A stretch of 64,000 nt of DNA from Verrucomicrobiales bacterium. GTDB taxonomy: Bacteria > Verrucomicrobiota > Verrucomicrobiia > Verrucomicrobiales > DEV007. The stretch covers positions 124,822-188,821 of the forward strand of contig JARGNG010000001.1 of NCBI GenBank assembly GCA_029213265.1, written 5' to 3'. Positions 63,816-64,000 of this stretch are shown here, piece after piece (position 1 is the stretch's first letter; the number at the start of each line of letters is the position of its first letter). The notes under the pieces were generated by a model. The model was not told the DNA's origin. It saw nothing but the letters and a program-made list of their open reading frames with translations, and ran no database searches. The translations under genes were made by a program, and so were the position numbers.

Positions 63816-64000
63816 TCAGAGGCTTGCCGCAGTTCGTTCTGAATTGGGTGAATGCTTGGAAGGCTTTTCCGGGAAGAACCCTAACTCCTGCAGCGCCCTG
63901 ACGAGGCCTTCTGCATCCCATGATTCGGATGGGAAACTCGATTCGTCCTCCGGAAGCTGATCGAGAAAGCGGCGAAACTGACGATCGTCGAGAAGGCCCG
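63816..64000 (-). CDS. Unknown protein, C-terminal fragment at window edge
   Basis: An open frame enters from the right edge and stops with TGA at 63816-63818, giving about 61 residues. The readable parts are LLDDRQFRRFLDQLPEDESS and WDAEGLVRALQELGFFPEKP, acidic and helical. It ends 22 bases before the Rieske gene and could share its transcript. No family is recognised from this piece. Confidence 0.6.
   Translation of the reverse strand, partial: GLLDDRQFRRFLDQLPEDESSFPSESWDAEGLVRALQELGFFPEKPSKHSPNSERTAASL

Overview
The window is a compact, GC-rich bacterial chromosome segment whose gene families point to the PVC superphylum, most likely Verrucomicrobiota, with Planctomycetota as the alternative. 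The evidence is the set of families present: PSD1-type cytochromes with DUF1549/DUF1553, a Tat-exported DUF1501 partner, giant proteins joining a bound-dehydrogenase domain, HEAT repeats and a CxxCH cytochrome, a DUF1080 protein, a neutral-ceramidase-like domain, and nine secreted type I sulfatases in 64 kb. I see no rRNA, tRNA, CRISPR array, transposase or phage gene. Genes are tightly packed and no gap exceeds 300 bases. Operons commonly overlap by 1 to 4 bases, and clear Shine-Dalgarno sequences are rare.

Layout. 1-9.4 kb: a truncated PSD1 cytochrome, a BON-like/OmpA envelope protein, a 1551-residue ceramidase-like/cytochrome fusion and a zinc alcohol dehydrogenase. 9.4-18 kb: a sulfatase with a C-terminal sandwich domain, a DUF1080 protein, a REPIN-like element, the DUF1501/PSD1 pair, an SHD1-LamG protein and a glycine-zipper lipoprotein. 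18-22.9 kb: a four-gene sugar-acid operon (DapA-family aldolase, enolase-superfamily dehydratase, SSS symporter, DgoK-like kinase). 22.9-32.8 kb: an AAA ATPase, three sulfatases, CBM-like and LamG-like secreted proteins, a spermidine-synthase-like enzyme, an SDR and an SGNH hydrolase. 32.8-37.4 kb: two unknown membrane proteins, a sulfatase, and a sugar isomerase followed by a decayed tandem copy of its own end. 37.4-47 kb: a sulfatase/GH43-like fusion, a DASS anion transporter, a GNAT, a sulfatase, a BNR sialidase-like protein and PhoD. 47-59.2 kb: a five-gene coupled operon (ThuA-cytochrome, bound dehydrogenase, two sulfatases, FG-GAP/dehydrogenase/cytochrome giant). 59.3-64 kb: a Gfo/Idh/MocA oxidoreductase, then a lipid-type module (fatty acid desaturase, sterol-desaturase family, Rieske oxygenase) and a truncated gene.

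Taken together, most genes look like an exported system for breaking down sulfated glycans or other sulfate esters. Sulfatases remove sulfate, the GH43-like and sialidase-like propellers and LamG/CBM domains bind or cut glycan, and the cytoplasmic sugar-acid operon, isomerase and oxidoreductases process the products. No SusC/SusD-type importer and no sulfatase-maturing enzyme (FGE or anSME) lies in the window, so uptake and maturation must be encoded elsewhere. The most distinctive items are the five-gene operon coupling two sulfatases to dehydrogenase/cytochrome modules, the sulfatase/GH43-like fusion, a sulfatase with a non-canonical C-S-T-C-R active-site motif, and a REPIN-like element whose two hairpins differ by paired compensatory changes.
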